Assembly: GCF_013004695.1 (NCBI RefSeq)
Contig: NZ_JABEMG010000014.1
Span: 1-52,622 of the forward strand
Source of the DNA: Promicromonospora citrea
GTDB lineage: Bacteria; Actinomycetota; Actinomycetes; Actinomycetales; Cellulomonadaceae
Direction: 5' to 3'
Length of the DNA: 52,622 bases
The notes under the pieces were generated by a model, which saw nothing but the letters and a program-made list of their open reading frames with translations, ran no database searches and was not told the origin of the DNA. The translations under genes and the position numbers were made by a program. Shown in pieces: positions 32,126 to 41,356 of this stretch (positions within the stretch are counted from its first letter, which is position 1; each line of letters opens with the position of its first letter).

Positions 32126-32882
32126 AGATCGCCAGGTTCGCCAGGTAGATCGCGACGACGTGGCACGCGAAGCCGAGCACCGTGAAGACGTGGAAGATCT
32201 CGTGGAAGCCGAACCAGAGCGGGCTGGGATCGGGCTTCTTGGTGCCGTAGACGATCGCGCCGAGCGTGTAGGCAATGCCGCCGCCGATGATCAGCCACAC
32301 GACCGCGGGGCCCCCCGTGGCCCAGAACTGGCCCATGTACGCCACGGCCACCCAGCCGAGGGCGAGATAGACGGGCACGTAGACCCAGCGGGGCGCGTTG
32401 AGCCAGAAGACACGGGCGAGGAGCCCGACGAGCGCGCCGCTCCAGACGATGGTGAGCAGCACGGTCGACCGGTCGGGCGGCAGGAGCAGCACGGCCAGGG
32501 GCGTGTACGTGCCCGCGATGATGAGGAAGATGTTGGTGTGGTCGAGGCGCCGGAGCACGGCGTCGGTGCGCGGCGACCAGTTGCCGCGGTGGTAGACCGC
32601 GGAGACGCCGAAGAGCAGGCAGGCGCTCAGCGCGAACACCGACGCGGAGATCTTGCCCTCGAGCGTCGGGGCGAGCGCGATGAGCACGATGCCGGCGGCC
32701 ACCGCGAACGGGAACGTGCCCGCGTGGATCCAGCCGCGCAGCCGGGGCTTGATCTTCCGCTCGACCTTCTCGACCGTGGCCGAGACGGAGGCGCGCACGC
32801 CGTCCAGGGCACCTGAGGCCTGGTCCGTGACCTCGTCGCGGTGTCCGGACGAGCGGTCCGGTCCGTCTGCAGCAGCTACCAC
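32124..32882 (-). CDS. hemolysin III / TrhA (PAQR) family membrane protein
   Basis: 252 aa with seven hydrophobic helices. The N-terminal 55 residues are soluble and charged (VTDQASGALDGVRASVSATVEKVERKIKPRLRG). Family marks are AGTFPFAVAAGIVLIAL, FGVSAVYHRGNWSP (SxxYH), RLDHTNIFLIIAGTYTPLAVLLL and WFGFHEIFHVFTVLGFACHVVAIY (HExxH, the metal-site histidines). Despite the name, TrhA proteins influence membrane energy homeostasis rather than lyse cells. I start it at the GTG that follows a perfect GAAGGAGG site, not at upstream in-frame codons. It occupies the position of Rv1085c. Confidence 0.92.
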   Translation of the reverse strand: MVAAADGPDRSSGHRDEVTDQASGALDGVRASVSATVEKVERKIKPRLRGWIHAGTFPFAVAAGIVLIALAPTLEGKISASVFALSACLLFGVSAVYHRGNWSPRTDAVLRRLDHTNIFLIIAGTYTPLAVLLLPPDRSTVLLTIVWSGALVGLLARVFWLNAPRWVYVPVYLALGWVAVAYMGQFWATGGPAVVWLIIGGGIAYTLGAIVYGTKKPDPSPLWFGFHEIFHVFTVLGFACHVVAIYLANLAI

Positions 32883-32932
32883 GTAGCCTCCTTCGTCCTC
32901 GGCAACCGGCGTCCCCCGGCACGGGGAACTGT

Positions 32933-32967
32933 ACCTACGGTTGCGTAACCTACTCCAGCGTAGGTTA
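32933..32967. promoter_or_regulatory. nested dyad upstream of hemolysin III
   Basis: TAACCTAC-6 bases-GTAGGTTA (32946-32967) is a perfect 8-bp dyad. A CCTACG copy just upstream also pairs with the CGTAGG of the right arm. It lies about 50-85 bases before the hemolysin III start and is a good candidate operator for a dimeric (TetR-like) repressor. Confidence 0.5.
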
Positions 32968-33181
32968 AGGGTCGTCACGCCGGAGAAGGGCCTTGTGAAG
33001 ATCCTGCGCCGGGTTGGCGCGAGTCGCCCGTCGGCGCGGTTCCCGGGCCCTGCGCGCGCCGGGACGCGGCCCGGCGAGGGGTACCTTTGTGCACGTCCCG
33101 CCGGGTGTCACCCACCCCGGCCAGTGCTGCCGTGCGGACCGCGTCTCGTGGCGCCCGCGGCCCGACCGACCTGAGGTATCC

Positions 33182-33943
33182 GTGCGCCTGCCCAGCCCGC
33201 TGTACCGCCTCTACGAGCGACGCCTCGCCACATCCCTGCAGGGCGCGACCCTGCCCCGGCACATCGGCGTCATGCTGGACGGGAACCGCCGGTGGGCGCG
33301 CTCGTTCGGCGAGACGGCGGCGACCGGCCACCGGCGCGGTGCCGACAAGATCGGCGAGTTCCTCGGCTGGGCGGAGTCGCTGGGCATCGAGGTCGTCACC
33401 CTGTGGATGCTGTCGACGGACAACCTCGGCCGGTCGGCCGACGAGCTGAGCAACCTGCTGGACATCATCGAGGACGCGGTCACCGACCTCGCCGGCTCGG
33501 GGCGCTGGCGCCTGCGCGTCATCGGCCGGCTCGACCTGCTGCCCGCGCGCCTGGCCTCGGCGCTGCGCGCCGCCGCCGAGCGGACGGCCGGCGTCAGCGG
33601 GCTCCAGGTCAACGTGGCCATCGGCTACGGCGGCCGCACCGAGATCGCCGACGCCGTCCGCTCGTACCTCACGGAGCGCGCCAAGGACGGGGCCACCCTG
33701 GCCGAGCTCGCCGAGTCCATCGACGTCGAGCACATCGCCGAGCACCTGTACACGAAAGGCCAGCCCGACCCCGAGCTCGTGATCCGCACGTCCGGTGAGC
33801 AGCGCATCGGCGGCTTCCTGATGTGGCAGAGCCAGCACAGCGAGTTCTACTTCTGTGAGGCGTACTGGCCCGCGTTCCGCCGCGTCGACTTCCTGCGCGC
33901 GCTGCGCGACTTCTCGCTGCGCGAGCGTCGCCTCGGCCGCTGA
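33182..33943 (+). CDS. short-chain cis-prenyl diphosphate synthase (Z-FPP synthase-like)
   Basis: 253 aa, UppS family. Adds isopentenyl diphosphate to an allylic primer in Z configuration. The pyrophosphate-binding motif is MLDGNRRWAR (D33); TLWMLSTDNLGRS, QVNVAIGYGGRTEIADA, ELVIRTSGEQRIGGFLMWQSQHSEFYF and AYWPAFRRVDFLRAL are the usual blocks. The start LPSPLYRLYERRL matches actinobacterial homologues of Rv1086, which makes C15 Z,E-farnesyl diphosphate for decaprenyl phosphate. Its place next to hemolysin III agrees. The GTG start with GAGG upstream is preferred to earlier in-frame codons. Confidence 0.92.
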   Translation: MRLPSPLYRLYERRLATSLQGATLPRHIGVMLDGNRRWARSFGETAATGHRRGADKIGEFLGWAESLGIEVVTLWMLSTDNLGRSADELSNLLDIIEDAVTDLAGSGRWRLRVIGRLDLLPARLASALRAAAERTAGVSGLQVNVAIGYGGRTEIADAVRSYLTERAKDGATLAELAESIDVEHIAEHLYTKGQPDPELVIRTSGEQRIGGFLMWQSQHSEFYFCEAYWPAFRRVDFLRALRDFSLRERRLGR

Positions 33944-34000
33944 CGCCGGGGTCCGCGCCGGGGTCGCCGAGTCGCGCTTCGTATGGTGAAATTCGCCACC

Positions 34001-34020
34001 ACTCGCCCAAGTGGGTAAGT
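34001..34020. promoter_or_regulatory. candidate MarR operator
   Basis: ACTCGCCCA-AG-TGGGTAAGT is a dyad with 7 of 9 arm positions paired. It lies about 50-70 bases before the MarR start, where autoregulatory MarR sites normally lie. TGGTG...CACCA just upstream is a second small dyad. Confidence 0.5.
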
Positions 34021-34068
34021 GAAAGTCCCCTCGGGTAGCGTGCCGTGAATGAGACGGAGTACGCGCTG

Positions 34069-34536
34069 ATGACCGAGCGACGTGAGCCGTCGGCGCGAGA
34101 GGCGGCCGAGGCGTGGGAGTCGCTGTTCCGGGCGCAGGTGACGGTGATGCGCCGCCTGCTGGCGGACGACATCTGGGGCGACCTGAGCATGCGGGAGTAC
34201 GACGTGCTGTTCACGCTCGCGCTCGCACCGGGCGAGACGCTGCGGCTGCGCGAGCTCAACGAGAACATCCTCATGGCGCAGTCGTCGCTGTCCCGCATGG
34301 TCGAGCGCCTGGAGAAGCGCGGCCTGGTGCGCAGGCACCCCGCGCCCGAGGACGGCCGCGGCGTGCTGGTCAGCCTCACCGAGGAGGGGTCCGAGACCCA
34401 GAAGGAGCTCGGCCGCCGGCACGTGCGCTCGATCGCGCACTACGTGACGCCGGCGATGGACGCCGCGGAGCTGTCCCGCCTGCGCGAGCTGACCGAGCGC
34501 CTGCGCACGGCCCAGTCCGACATCGACGACTTCTGA
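34069..34536 (+). CDS. MarR-family transcriptional regulator
   Basis: 155 aa, cytoplasmic dimeric winged-helix protein. LRELNENILMAQSSLSRMVERLEKRGLVRRHPAPEDGRGVLVSLTEEG contains the recognition helix and wing; flanking helices form the dimer interface. The start is placed at the ATG preceded by ACGGAG; a GTG eight codons upstream is an alternative. No divergent transporter is adjacent, so its target and ligand are unknown. Confidence 0.92.
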   Translation: MTERREPSAREAAEAWESLFRAQVTVMRRLLADDIWGDLSMREYDVLFTLALAPGETLRLRELNENILMAQSSLSRMVERLEKRGLVRRHPAPEDGRGVLVSLTEEGSETQKELGRRHVRSIAHYVTPAMDAAELSRLRELTERLRTAQSDIDDF

Positions 34537-34569
34537 CCCCGGCGCGCCCGCCCCCGCGCGCAGCCGCCC

Positions 34570-35469
34570 TCAGGACGCCCGCGCGGCGCGCTGCAGCGCC
34601 TCCGTCACGACGCGGGCGGCGGCGCGGTCGAGCGTCGTGCGGCGCGCCACGAGGTGGATGTCGCGGCGGGGCGGGTCCACGAGGTCGAACGTGTGCACCG
34701 CGTAGCGGTCGTGCACGGCCAGCAGCGGCAGCAGCGTCACCGACAGGCCCGCCTCGACGTGGCTCAGGAGCGTGCCGTGGCTGCTGAACCGCGCCACGGT
34801 GGCGGGCGTGAACCCGGCACGCCGGCACAGGCGCTCGGCCAGGTCCGCCAGGTGCGCTCCCGGGTGCTCGAACGCCCAGGGTTCGTCGGCGAGGGAGGCG
34901 AGGTCGACCCGGCCGGACCGCTCGCTCGGCGTCGTGTCGCGCGCCGTCACGAGCACCACGCGGTCACCCGTGAGCGGGAGGCGCGCGAGGTCGGCCTCGG
35001 GCGGAACGGGGGCGTCGGGGAAGTCCGCGCAGACCGCGACGTCGACCTCCCCTCGCTGGACGGCAGCCCGGCTGACCAGGGGTTCCGCCTCCGTGAGCTC
35101 GACGGCCACGCGCGGGTGGGCCGCGGCGAGGTCGGCGACGGCCGGGACGACGATGCCGTGGAACGCGCTGGTGAACGCCGCGACCCGGACGACGCCGGCG
35201 GCCTCGGAGTAGAGCCCCGCCAGGTCGGCCTCCGCCGTCGCGATGCGGTCGAGGATGTCGGCCGCGTGGTGCGCGAGCGTGACGCCGGCGGGTGTGAGAC
35301 GGATGCGCCGTCCGGCGCGCTCGAAGAGCTGCGCCTTCGACTCGGCCTCGAGCGTGGCGAGCTGCTGGGACACGCTCGACGGGCTGAGGTGGGTCGCCTC
35401 GGCCACGGCGCGCACGGTGCCGAGCAGGTGGAGCTGGTGGAGCAGGCGCAGGCGCCAGGGGTTGAGCAT
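34570..35469 (-). CDS. LysR-family regulator, likely controlling ald
   Basis: 299 aa. The N-terminal HTH ([42 protein letters not shown]) is followed by the wing RIRLTPAG and a ligand-binding domain ([21 protein letters not shown]...[12 protein letters not shown]). It is divergent from alanine dehydrogenase with an intervening T-N11-A box, so control of ald in response to alanine or a related amino acid is likely. This differs from M. tuberculosis, where the Lrp-type AldR regulates ald. The ATG at MLNPWR is preferred; a GTG seven codons upstream is possible. Confidence 0.92.
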   Translation of the reverse strand: MLNPWRLRLLHQLHLLGTVRAVAEATHLSPSSVSQQLATLEAESKAQLFERAGRRIRLTPAGVTLAHHAADILDRIATAEADLAGLYSEAAGVVRVAAFTSAFHGIVVPAVADLAAAHPRVAVELTEAEPLVSRAAVQRGEVDVAVCADFPDAPVPPEADLARLPLTGDRVVLVTARDTTPSERSGRVDLASLADEPWAFEHPGAHLADLAERLCRRAGFTPATVARFSSHGTLLSHVEAGLSVTLLPLLAVHDRYAVHTFDLVDPPRRDIHLVARRTTLDRAAARVVTEALQRAARAS

Positions 35470-35496
35470 GACCGCATTCTTGTGCAGCACAGCCGA

Positions 35497-35515
35497 ACAT
35501 TCTATTCAGGAATGT
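35497..35515. promoter_or_regulatory. LysR box between the regulator and ald
   Basis: ACATTCTATTCAGGAATGT is a perfect 6-bp dyad (ACATTC/GAATGT) and contains T-N11-A (T35500, A35512), the LysR-type consensus. It lies 40-60 bases before ald and just upstream of the divergent LysR start. Confidence 0.75.
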
Positions 35516-35555
35516 GTTCTCGACCCGCACACGGGTGGGTGTCTACCGTCGGCCC

Positions 35556-36674
35556 ATGAACATTGGAGTTCCGAGCGAGATCAAGAACAACGAGAACCGG
35601 GTCGCTGTCACCCCGGCAGGTGCGCACGAGCTCGTCCGTCGCGGCCACGAGGTGCTGGTCCAGGCCGGCGCCGGCCTCGGCTCCGGCTTCGCCGACGACG
35701 ACTACCGGCTCGCGGGTGCGCGCATCCTGGCCGACGCCGCCGAGGTGTGGGGCGCCGCCGAGCTGCTCGTCAAGGTCAAGGAGCCGATCGAGGCCGAGCT
35801 CGGTCTCATGCGCCCCGACCTCACCGTCTTCACCTACCTCCACCTCGCGGCGTCCGGTCCCTGCGCCGACGCGCTGCTCGCCGCCGGGACCACGGCGATC
35901 GCCTACGAGACCGTGCAGCTCGCCGACGGCTCGCTCCCGCTGCTGAGCCCGATGAGCGAGGTTGCCGGGCGGCTCTCCGCCCAGGTCGGTGCCTACCACC
36001 TCCTGCGGCCGCACGGCGGGACCGGTGTGCTCATGGGCGGCGTGCCCGGGACGCCCAAGGCCAAGGTCGTGGTGATCGGCGGCGGCGTGGCCGGCGAGCA
36101 CGCGGCGGCCAACGCGCTCGGCACCGGTGCCGACGTCACGGTGCTCGACGTCTCCCTGCCCGCGCTGCGCCGGATCGAGGCGCGGTTCGGCGGCGCCGTC
36201 GCCACGCGCGCGTCGACGACGTACGAGGTCGCCGAGCAGGTCGAGACCGCGGACCTGGTGATCGGGTCCGTCCTCGTGCCGGGTGCGGCGGCGCCGCGCC
36301 TCGTCACCGACGCGATGGTCAAGGCCATGCGGCCCGGCGCCGTGCTGGTCGACATCGCCGTCGACCAGGGCGGCTGCTTCGAGCACACGCGGCCCACCAC
36401 GCACGACGCCCCCACCTTCCCCGTGCACGAGACCCTCTACTACTGCGTCGCCAACATGCCCGGTGCCGTGCCCGCGACGTCGACCCGGGCGCTGACCAAC
36501 GTCACGCTGCCGTACGTCGCGGCGCTCGCCACGAAGGGGTGGCGCACGGCGCTGCAGGACGACGCCGCGCTCGCCCGCGGCCTCAACACCCACGCGGGGC
36601 AGGTCACCAACGCGGGCGTGGCCGAGGCGCTGGGGCGCGTGCACGTCCCGGTGACCGAGATCCTGGCCGCCTGA
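35556..36674 (+). CDS. ald: alanine dehydrogenase
   Basis: 372 aa, the usual length. NAD-dependent reversible oxidative deamination of L-alanine to pyruvate. The N-terminal catalytic part begins [22 protein letters not shown], with K75 (LLVKVKEP) and H96 (FTYLHLA) matching the known active-site residues. The Rossmann motif is [33 protein letters not shown] and [13 protein letters not shown] follow. The start is the ATG at MNIGVPSE; upstream in-frame codons would overlap the LysR box. Glycerate kinase follows 27 bases later and may be in the same transcript. Confidence 0.97.
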   Translation: MNIGVPSEIKNNENRVAVTPAGAHELVRRGHEVLVQAGAGLGSGFADDDYRLAGARILADAAEVWGAAELLVKVKEPIEAELGLMRPDLTVFTYLHLAASGPCADALLAAGTTAIAYETVQLADGSLPLLSPMSEVAGRLSAQVGAYHLLRPHGGTGVLMGGVPGTPKAKVVVIGGGVAGEHAAANALGTGADVTVLDVSLPALRRIEARFGGAVATRASTTYEVAEQVETADLVIGSVLVPGAAAPRLVTDAMVKAMRPGAVLVDIAVDQGGCFEHTRPTTHDAPTFPVHETLYYCVANMPGAVPATSTRALTNVTLPYVAALATKGWRTALQDDAALARGLNTHAGQVTNAGVAEALGRVHVPVTEILAA

Positions 36675-36701
36675 CCCGCCCGACCGCCTACGATCGGGCG
36701 C

Positions 36702-37853
36702 GTGGAGCCGCTTCGCGTCGTCGTCTGTCCCGACTCGTTCAAGGGGAGCCTGTCGGCCTCCGAGGTCGCGTCCGCCGTCGCCGAGGGCGTGCTGGACGTC
36801 GCGCCGGACGCCGTCGTCGCGCGCCTGCCCATGGCCGACGGCGGCGAGGGAACCCTCGACGCGCTCCTCGCGGTCTGGGGCGGGGAACCGGAGACGGTCG
36901 CGACGGTCGACGCGATCGGCCGCCCCGCGCAGGCCCGGTGGGTGGTGTCGCCGGACGGCCGCACCGCCGTCGTCGAGCTCGCGGAGGCCAGCGGGCTGCC
37001 ACGGGTCGCGGACGTGCCGCTCCAGCCCTTGCACGCGAGCACGCGGGGGACGGGCGACGTCGCCCGGGCCGCGCTCGACGCGGGCGTCTCCGAGATCCTG
37101 CTGTGCCTCGGCGGGTCCGCGTCGACCGACGGCGGGGCGGGCATCCTGACCGGCCTGGGCGCCCGGCTCCTCGACGCCGAGGGCCGCGACGTGCCCGACG
37201 GCGGAGAGGGCCTCGCCGCGGTGGCGTCGCTCGACCTGGCCGGGCTGCACCCGCGGGCCCGCGAGGTGCGCTGGCGGCTGGCCGTCGACGTCACGAACCC
37301 GCTGGTCGGCGAGCTCGGGGCGGCGCAGGTCTTCGGTCCGCAGAAGGGCGCGCGCGACGGCGTCGCCGACTTCCTCGACGACGCCCTGCGGCACTGGGCG
37401 CACGTGCTCGAGGCCGAGACCGGGCGGGCCGTCGCCGAGCTCCCGGGCGCGGGTGCCGCCGGTGGTGTCCCCGCCGGCCTCGTCGCGGTGCTCGACGCCG
37501 AGACGACGCCGGGCGCCGAGCTCGTCGCCGAGGCCGTCGGCCTGCCCGCCGCCCTCGCCGACGCCGACCTCGTGATCACCGGCGAGGGCTCGTTCGACTC
37601 GCAGTCGGTCAACGGCAAGGTGGCCGACGGTGTGGCCCGGCTCGCGGCGGCGTCGCCCCGCCGGCCGCCGGTCGTCGTCGTGGCCGGTCAGGTGCTGCTG
37701 CCGGAGGCACAGGCCCGCGCGGCGGGGATCGCCGCGGCGTTCTCCATCGCGCCCGGACCCATCGAGCTCGACGACCTGGTGTCCCGCACCGGCACGCGCC
37801 TGCGCGACCTGGCGGCGGCGGTCACGAGCCTGACGGCGGCGTCGCGGGGCTGA
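36702..37853 (+). CDS. glycerate kinase (GarK/GlxK family)
   Basis: 383 aa. Phosphorylates D-glycerate with ATP. Family landmarks: [20 protein letters not shown] at the start, [66 protein letters not shown], the [21 protein letters not shown] block and [16 protein letters not shown]. It begins with GTG. Its last 32 bases overlap, on the opposite strand, the intended end of the MFS gene. Confidence 0.95.
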   Translation: MEPLRVVVCPDSFKGSLSASEVASAVAEGVLDVAPDAVVARLPMADGGEGTLDALLAVWGGEPETVATVDAIGRPAQARWVVSPDGRTAVVELAEASGLPRVADVPLQPLHASTRGTGDVARAALDAGVSEILLCLGGSASTDGGAGILTGLGARLLDAEGRDVPDGGEGLAAVASLDLAGLHPRAREVRWRLAVDVTNPLVGELGAAQVFGPQKGARDGVADFLDDALRHWAHVLEAETGRAVAELPGAGAAGGVPAGLVAVLDAETTPGAELVAEAVGLPAALADADLVITGEGSFDSQSVNGKVADGVARLAAASPRRPPVVVVAGQVLLPEAQARAAGIAAAFSIAPGPIELDDLVSRTGTRLRDLAAAVTSLTAASRG

Positions 37854-39181
37854 GGGGTCCGCCCGGCCGGGCGTCCGCGGTGCGGCGGGTGCGGAGCCAG
37901 ACGGCGGCGACCAGGGCCGCCACCACCTGCAGCGCGCCCGTGACCACCAGCACGGGGCCCGCGCCGAACGCACCGATGAGCCCCCCCGCCCACGAGCAGC
38001 CCGGCGGACGCGCCGCCGGCGTGCAGGACGTTCTCCGCGGTGAAGGCGGCTCGTCGGGCGGCCCCGGAGGTCCGGTCGATGACGAGGGCGTTGAGCGCGG
38101 CGATCCCGAACGGCATGGTGATGCCGCCGACCGCGGACACCAGGCCCACCGCGAGCAGGTCCGGCGCGGCGGCGGGCAGCGCGAGGTACGCCAGCCCGAA
38201 CATGACCCACGAGGTCAGGATCGCCGGCATGCGCGGCACCCGGTGCACGACGGCGGGCGCCACGAGCGACCCGGTCACCGTCGCCACGCCGTAGCCCGCC
38301 ATCCCCGCGGCGATCAGCTCGCCGGGCCGGCCGAGGTCCGCGCCCAGCAGCGCGAGCCCCAGCGCGAACGCGAACCACGTGACTCCGCCGACGGCGGCCA
38401 GCGCGAGCGCGGCGGCCAGGTCCGGGTTGGCCCGCAGGATCGGGCGGAGCGTCGGGCCGTGCGCGTCGTCGCCTCCGCGAACGGACCGCGGTCCGTTCGC
38501 GGAGGCCGCGGCACCACGCCGGGCCTCGGCGTCCGGCCCCGGACCGACCCCCGGCACCGTCAGCATCGCTCCCGCGGCCACCAGCACGGCGGCCGCCTCC
38601 CACCACAGCAGCGGCTCCGTGCCCCACACCACCAGCAGCCACGCCCCGAGCGGCGGCGCGAACACCATGGAGACGCGGTGCGCGAGGTCCTGCCAGGCCA
38701 GCGCCCTCGCCCCGGTGCCGGGCGCGTGGCCGGGCAGCTCGGCCAGGTCGGCGGTCAGGGCGCGCTGGGCGGGCGTGAGCAGCGCCGACGTCGCGCCGGT
38801 GACCAGGCCCGTCGCGCACAGCACGAGCGCACCGACGCCGACCGTGGCCGCGGCGACCGGTACGAGCACGAGGCCGAGCGCCTGCGCGACGAGCAGCGCG
38901 GCCAGGGCTCGCCCCGACGTGAGCAGCGGCCGCAGGCGTCTGCCCCACCAGCCGGAGGTGAGCAGGGGCAGGCCCGCGCAACCACCGACCAACCCGGTGG
39001 TCCAGGCGTCACCGGTCTGGTCGAGCGCGACCAGCGGCAGCGCGACGGCCGTGATGCGCTGGCCGGTCCAGGTGACGAAGGTCGTCCCGGTCAGCGTGAC
39101 GAGGTGGGAGGGCAGGCGGGGGAGGGGCACGCTGCCATGGTCCGTCGCCGTGCGGGCCGCCGGTAGACGGCGGGGCGGCAT
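37822..39181 (-). pseudogene. MFS transporter, frameshifted at a C7 tract
   Basis: Major facilitator protein with about 12 helices. The N-terminal half runs from [50 protein letters not shown] and the second half ([42 protein letters not shown]) are intact. After [13 protein letters not shown] the reading frame shifts at seven C's (37981-37987): as written it becomes an arginine-rich non-membrane tail. With six C's it continues [29 protein letters not shown] and stops at 37822, a perfect last helix. Either a real frameshift or a sequencing error. The start is uncertain (39181, or GTG at 39130). It is divergent from a LysR regulator. Confidence 0.85.
38471..38506. repeat. perfect 36-bp palindrome inside the MFS gene
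   Basis: GCCTCCGCGAACGGACCG followed immediately by its exact reverse complement, with no loop. It encodes part of the polar loop between the two halves of the transporter ([12 protein letters not shown]), so it is tolerated by the protein. Confidence 0.9.
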
Positions 39182-39188
39182 GACGCCT

Positions 39189-39205
39189 CATAGGCTGTGC
39201 CTATG
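39189..39205. promoter_or_regulatory. LysR box at the MFS/LysR divergence
   Basis: CATAGGCTGTGCCTATG is a perfect dyad (7-bp arms, 3-base centre) with T39191-N11-A39203. It includes the LysR start codon, so binding would both autorepress and govern the divergent MFS gene. Confidence 0.8.
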
Positions 39206-40084
39206 GCCTCATATCCCACGGTCGAGGACCTGCGGCTGGTCGACGCCGTCGCACGGCACGGCTCGCTCGGCGCCGCGGCCCGCGAGCTGCTCGTCAGCCA
39301 GCCCGCGGCCAGCCAACGGCTCGCCGCGCTCGAGCGCCGCGTCGGCGCCACGCTGTTCGAGCGGGACACCACCGGCGCCCGCCCCACCGCGGCGGGCAGG
39401 GAGTTCAGCGAGCAGGCCGCCCACGTGCTCGACCACCTGGGCGGCATCGTCGAGCGCACCCTGTCGGCCGCGCAGGCGCGCACGGTCTCGGTCGGCGCGT
39501 TCCCGAGCCTCGCGGGCACGCTCTTCGCGGCCCTGGACGTGCTGCTCGACGACGTGGTGGTGCAGCCCGTCATCGACCACGGCCCGCGGCTCATCGAGGG
39601 GGTCGAGCGCGGCACGCTCGAGGCGGCGTTCACGAGCATCGCGGGGCAGGTGCCGCTCGCACGCGGCCTCGTGGTCACCGAGGTCGGGCGGCACGACCTG
39701 GTCACCCTCCTGCCCGACGGCGCCCCGGAGCCCGCCACCGGCCGGCGGCCCTACGCCGGGCAGACCGTGGTGTACTGCCCGCTCGACCTCAGCGGCGACG
39801 TCCTGCACCGGCGGCTCACCGAGCTCGGGGCGCACGCCCGCCCCGGCGCCACGGCGGAGGCGGCGGTGCGCACCGGCCGGGAGCGGCGCTGCGCCGTCGT
39901 CGTGCCGGACATGGTGGCGCGCTGGTACGCGGCGCCAGGAGACCGGACGGTGCCCGCCCCGACCCGCGGCCGCATGACGCTGTCGATGGTCACGCGGAGC
40001 CCGGCGCCCGCCGTCCTGCTCGACGCGCTGCCGGGCCTGCGCGGACGCCTGCGGTCAGGGAACGGGCACGCGAGCACGATCTGA
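39203..40084 (+). CDS. LysR-family transcriptional regulator
   Basis: 293 aa. The HTH (VEDLRLVDAVARHGSLGAAARELLVSQPAASQRLAALERRVG) is followed by the wing TGARPTAAG and a ligand domain (TVSVGAFPSLAGTLFAALDVLLDD...). It is divergent from the frameshifted MFS transporter and probably controls it. The start is the ATG of MASYPTVED, which lies within the palindromic operator; a GTG two codons earlier is the alternative. The ligand is unknown. Confidence 0.93.
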   Translation: MASYPTVEDLRLVDAVARHGSLGAAARELLVSQPAASQRLAALERRVGATLFERDTTGARPTAAGREFSEQAAHVLDHLGGIVERTLSAAQARTVSVGAFPSLAGTLFAALDVLLDDVVVQPVIDHGPRLIEGVERGTLEAAFTSIAGQVPLARGLVVTEVGRHDLVTLLPDGAPEPATGRRPYAGQTVVYCPLDLSGDVLHRRLTELGAHARPGATAEAAVRTGRERRCAVVVPDMVARWYAAPGDRTVPAPTRGRMTLSMVTRSPAPAVLLDALPGLRGRLRSGNGHASTI

Positions 40085-40163
40085 CAGCCCGTCGCATCGA
40101 TGTCACGTCCCGTTCGTCCCTCTCCCGGCGTGCCGGCGGGTCCGACGGTGGAAGGATGGTCGC

Positions 40164-41318
40164 ATGTCCGCCACGATCCCCCAGTCCGCGGCGCAGGCCG
40201 CCGCGCCGTACGACGCCCTGCTCCTGTACTCCTTCGGCGGCCCGAACCGCCCCGAGGACGTGGTGCCCTTCCTCCGCAACGTCACGGCGGGCAAGGGCAT
40301 CCCCGACGAGCGCCTCGAAGAGGTGGGCGAGCACTACTACGGCTTCGGCGGCAAGAGCCCGATCAACGAGCAGAACCTCGCCCTGAAGGCGGCGCTCGAG
40401 GCCGAGCTCGCCGCGCGCGGCATCGACCTGCCGGTGGTCTGGGGCAACCGCAACTGGGAGCCCTACACGAACGACGCCGTCGACGAGCTGGAGAAGATCG
40501 GCGCCAAGCGCGCCGTCGCGCTCGTGACCAGCGCGTTCTCCTCCTACTCCGGCTGCCGCCAGTACCGCGAGGACCTCGCCGTCACGCTGGAGAAGCGCGG
40601 TCAGCTCGGCGCCGACGGCTCCACGGGCGTCCAGTTCGACAAGATCCGCTCGTACTTCAACCACCCCGGCTTCGCCGAGGCGAACGTCGACGCCGTCGTC
40701 GACGCGTACACCGAGCTCGCGGCGGCAGGGGGCGACGGCGCGGCCGCTCGCCTCGTCTTCGTCACGCACTCGATCCCCGAGACCATGGAGGCGGCGTCGC
40801 GGATCTCCCACGCCACCTACTCCCAGCAGCACCTCGACCTGGCGCGCGTGGTGGCCGGCCGGGTCGCCGAGCGGCTCGGCCACGAGGTGCCCTGGGACCT
40901 CGCCTACTGCTCGCGCTCCGGCCCGCCCAGCCAGCCCTGGCTCGAGCCCGACGTCAACGACCACCTCGAGGCGCTCGCGGCCGACAGCGTGCGCGACGTC
41001 GTGCTGTCGCCGATCGGGTTCGTCTCCGACCACATGGAGGTCGCCTACGACCTCGACACCGAGGCGCTCGCCACCGCGAAGGACCTCGGTCTCACCGCGG
41101 TGCGCGCGGGCACCGTCGGCACGCGTGAGCCGTTCGTCCGCGGGCTCGTGGACCTGCTGCTCGAGCGCGCGGCGCTGGCCCGCGACGAGGACGTCGCCGA
41201 GGCGACGGTCGGCGAGCTGCCGCCGTTCCGCTCCGTGTGCGCCCCGAACTGCTGCCTGCGGCGCGACGGCGAGCCGAGCGGCGTCCCCGCGCTGTGCGGC
41301 ACCGAGGTGTACGCCTGA
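40164..41318 (+). CDS. hemH: coproporphyrin ferrochelatase
   Basis: 384 aa. Inserts Fe2+ into coproporphyrin III in the actinobacterial/firmicute haem route (also called CpfC). Visible marks: [73 protein letters not shown] with the catalytic histidine, [22 protein letters not shown] and [12 protein letters not shown]. Actinobacterial enzymes hold a [2Fe-2S] cluster, and the cysteines SGCRQ and [12 protein letters not shown] fit. AAGGA precedes the ATG. It is 38 bases before hemQ, the next step of the pathway. Confidence 0.97.
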   Translation: MSATIPQSAAQAAAPYDALLLYSFGGPNRPEDVVPFLRNVTAGKGIPDERLEEVGEHYYGFGGKSPINEQNLALKAALEAELAARGIDLPVVWGNRNWEPYTNDAVDELEKIGAKRAVALVTSAFSSYSGCRQYREDLAVTLEKRGQLGADGSTGVQFDKIRSYFNHPGFAEANVDAVVDAYTELAAAGGDGAAARLVFVTHSIPETMEAASRISHATYSQQHLDLARVVAGRVAERLGHEVPWDLAYCSRSGPPSQPWLEPDVNDHLEALAADSVRDVVLSPIGFVSDHMEVAYDLDTEALATAKDLGLTAVRAGTVGTREPFVRGLVDLLLERAALARDEDVAEATVGELPPFRSVCAPNCCLRRDGEPSGVPALCGTEVYA

Positions 41319-41356
41319 GGTCTGCGTCCGAGCGGGCCACGACAGAGAGGTTGCAG

